A stretch of 24,188 nucleotides of DNA from Rhodobacterales bacterium UBA7416 (lineage in GTDB: Bacteria > Pseudomonadota > Alphaproteobacteria > Rhodobacterales > Rhodobacteraceae), in assembly GCA_002469545.1 (NCBI GenBank), contig DKMK01000118.1, positions 1-24,188 on the forward strand, in the 5' to 3' direction. Under the pieces are notes generated by a model, which ran no database searches, was not told the origin of the DNA, and saw nothing but the letters and a program-made list of their open reading frames with translations. Shown here in pieces: positions 23,401 to 24,188 of this stretch (within the stretch, counting starts at the first letter, position 1; the number at the start of each line of letters is the position of its first letter). The position numbers and the translations under genes are program-made.

Positions 23401-24188
23401 ATGCCAAAAAGAACTGACATCAACACAGTCATGATCATCGGTGCAGGCCCAATTATTATCGGACAAGCCTGCGAATTCGACTACTCTGGCGCCCAAGCAT
23501 GCAAAGCGTTGAAAGAAGAAGGTTACCGCGTCGTCCTTGTGAACTCAAATCCAGCCACAATCATGACTGACCCCGACATGGCCGATGCCACATACATCGA
23601 ACCGATTACACCCGAAGTTGTCGCAAAAATCATCGCCAAAGAAATATCACTTCACCCAGACGATAAAATGGTTCTTTTGCCAACCATGGGCGGCCAAACG
23701 GGCCTCAACACAGCACTGGCACTGGACGAAGACGGTACACTTGAAAAACACGGCATCGAATTGATCGGCGCAGATCGCAAAGCTATCGAAATGGCCGAAG
23801 ATCGCAAATTATTCCGCGAAGCAATGGATCGTTTGGGCATTGAAAACCCACGCGCAACAATCGCCACCTCGCTAGAGGAATCCATGAACGCAATCGAAGA
23901 CATCGGTCTTCCTGCCATCATCCGCCCCGCCTTCACCATGGGTGGCACTGGCGGCGGCATCGCGTACAACCGCGAAGAGTTCATTCACTTTTGCACAACA
24001 GGCCTTGATGCATCACCTGTAAGCCAAATTCTCATCGACGAAAGCTTGCTGGGTTGGAAAGAATTCGAAATGGAAGTTGTGCGCGACAAAGCAGACAACG
24101 CCATCATCGTTTGTGCCATTGAAAACGTCGACCCAATGGGCGTGCACACAGGCGACAGTATCACCGTCGCACCAGCGCTTACGTTAAC
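23401..24188 (+). CDS. carB: Carbamoyl-phosphate synthase large subunit, N-terminal part (partial)
   Basis: The frame opens at an ATG with AGGGG about 7 bases upstream and runs off the window after 262 codons, about a quarter of the usual 1,070 or more residues. The N-terminal biotin-carboxylase-like fold is unmistakable: MIIGAGPIIIGQACEFDYSG, then VNSNPATIMTDPDMADATYI, LLPTMGGQTGLNTAL, EDRKLFREAM, and the ATP-grasp glycine loop PAFTMGGTGGGIAYN. CarB makes carbamoyl phosphate for arginine and pyrimidines from bicarbonate, ATP and ammonia supplied by CarA. carA is not adjacent on the visible side. The gene's leader carries the inverted and direct repeats described above. Confidence 0.96.
   Translation, partial: MPKRTDINTVMIIGAGPIIIGQACEFDYSGAQACKALKEEGYRVVLVNSNPATIMTDPDMADATYIEPITPEVVAKIIAKEISLHPDDKMVLLPTMGGQTGLNTALALDEDGTLEKHGIELIGADRKAIEMAEDRKLFREAMDRLGIENPRATIATSLEESMNAIEDIGLPAIIRPAFTMGGTGGGIAYNREEFIHFCTTGLDASPVSQILIDESLLGWKEFEMEVVRDKADNAIIVCAIENVDPMGVHTGDSITVAPALTL

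Noticed and set aside
1..24188. CRISPR arrays, tRNA or rRNA genes, transposases, phage or defence genes
   Set aside because: Looked for on both strands; no repeat-spacer pattern, tRNA-like fold, insertion sequence ends or relevant protein motifs were seen.

Overview
This 24 kb window comes from a bacterial chromosome, most likely a marine alphaproteobacterium of the Rhodobacterales (Roseobacter group). The indications are a trimethylamine monooxygenase of the Roseobacter type, a DUF1989-GcvT trimethylamine-N-oxide demethylase, a MgsC/GmaS pair, the kinase-peptidase-aminotransferase fusion common in alphaproteobacteria, and moderate GC with A/T-leaning third codon positions. No tRNA, rRNA, CRISPR array, transposase or phage gene was found. 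The genus is not determined.

Region 1 (1-9365) is a methylated-amine catabolic block. It holds the 3' end of an N-methylglutamate synthase FMN subunit (mgsC), gmaS, an FCD-type GntR regulator, a periplasmic-binding-protein homologue without a signal peptide, and the divergent pair tmm plus a class I glutamine amidotransferase. On the opposite strand lies a tightly overlapped set: tdm, a group II truncated haemoglobin, and a small secreted protein. Inferred flow: TMA to TMAO (Tmm), TMAO to dimethylamine plus formaldehyde (Tdm), and methylamine to gamma-glutamylmethylamide (GmaS) to N-methylglutamate (Mgs). The dimethylamine monooxygenase, the TMAO transporter and N-methylglutamate dehydrogenase are not in the window. 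The tmm-binding-protein promoter gap carries a TTGGT/ACCAA palindrome and a 21-bp-spaced direct repeat, the best candidate control region here.

Region 2 (9366-12950) looks like arginine or methylarginine catabolism: a dimethylarginine dimethylaminohydrolase, whose products are citrulline and dimethylamine, and a ThDP enzyme resembling 2-ketoarginine decarboxylase. About 1 kb of decayed methyltransferase and glycosyltransferase sequence lies between them.

Region 3 (12951-17545) holds a nitronate-monooxygenase-like flavoprotein, a 54-residue membrane protein and an EamA transporter, joined by start/stop overlaps. A Pit phosphate transporter diverges from a PhoB-like regulator across a gap that contains a good Pho box.

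Region 4 (17542-24188) holds the 995-residue kinase/M23/class III aminotransferase fusion, pabB-pabC for p-aminobenzoate, an unidentified membrane protein, and the 5' part of carB, which runs off the window.
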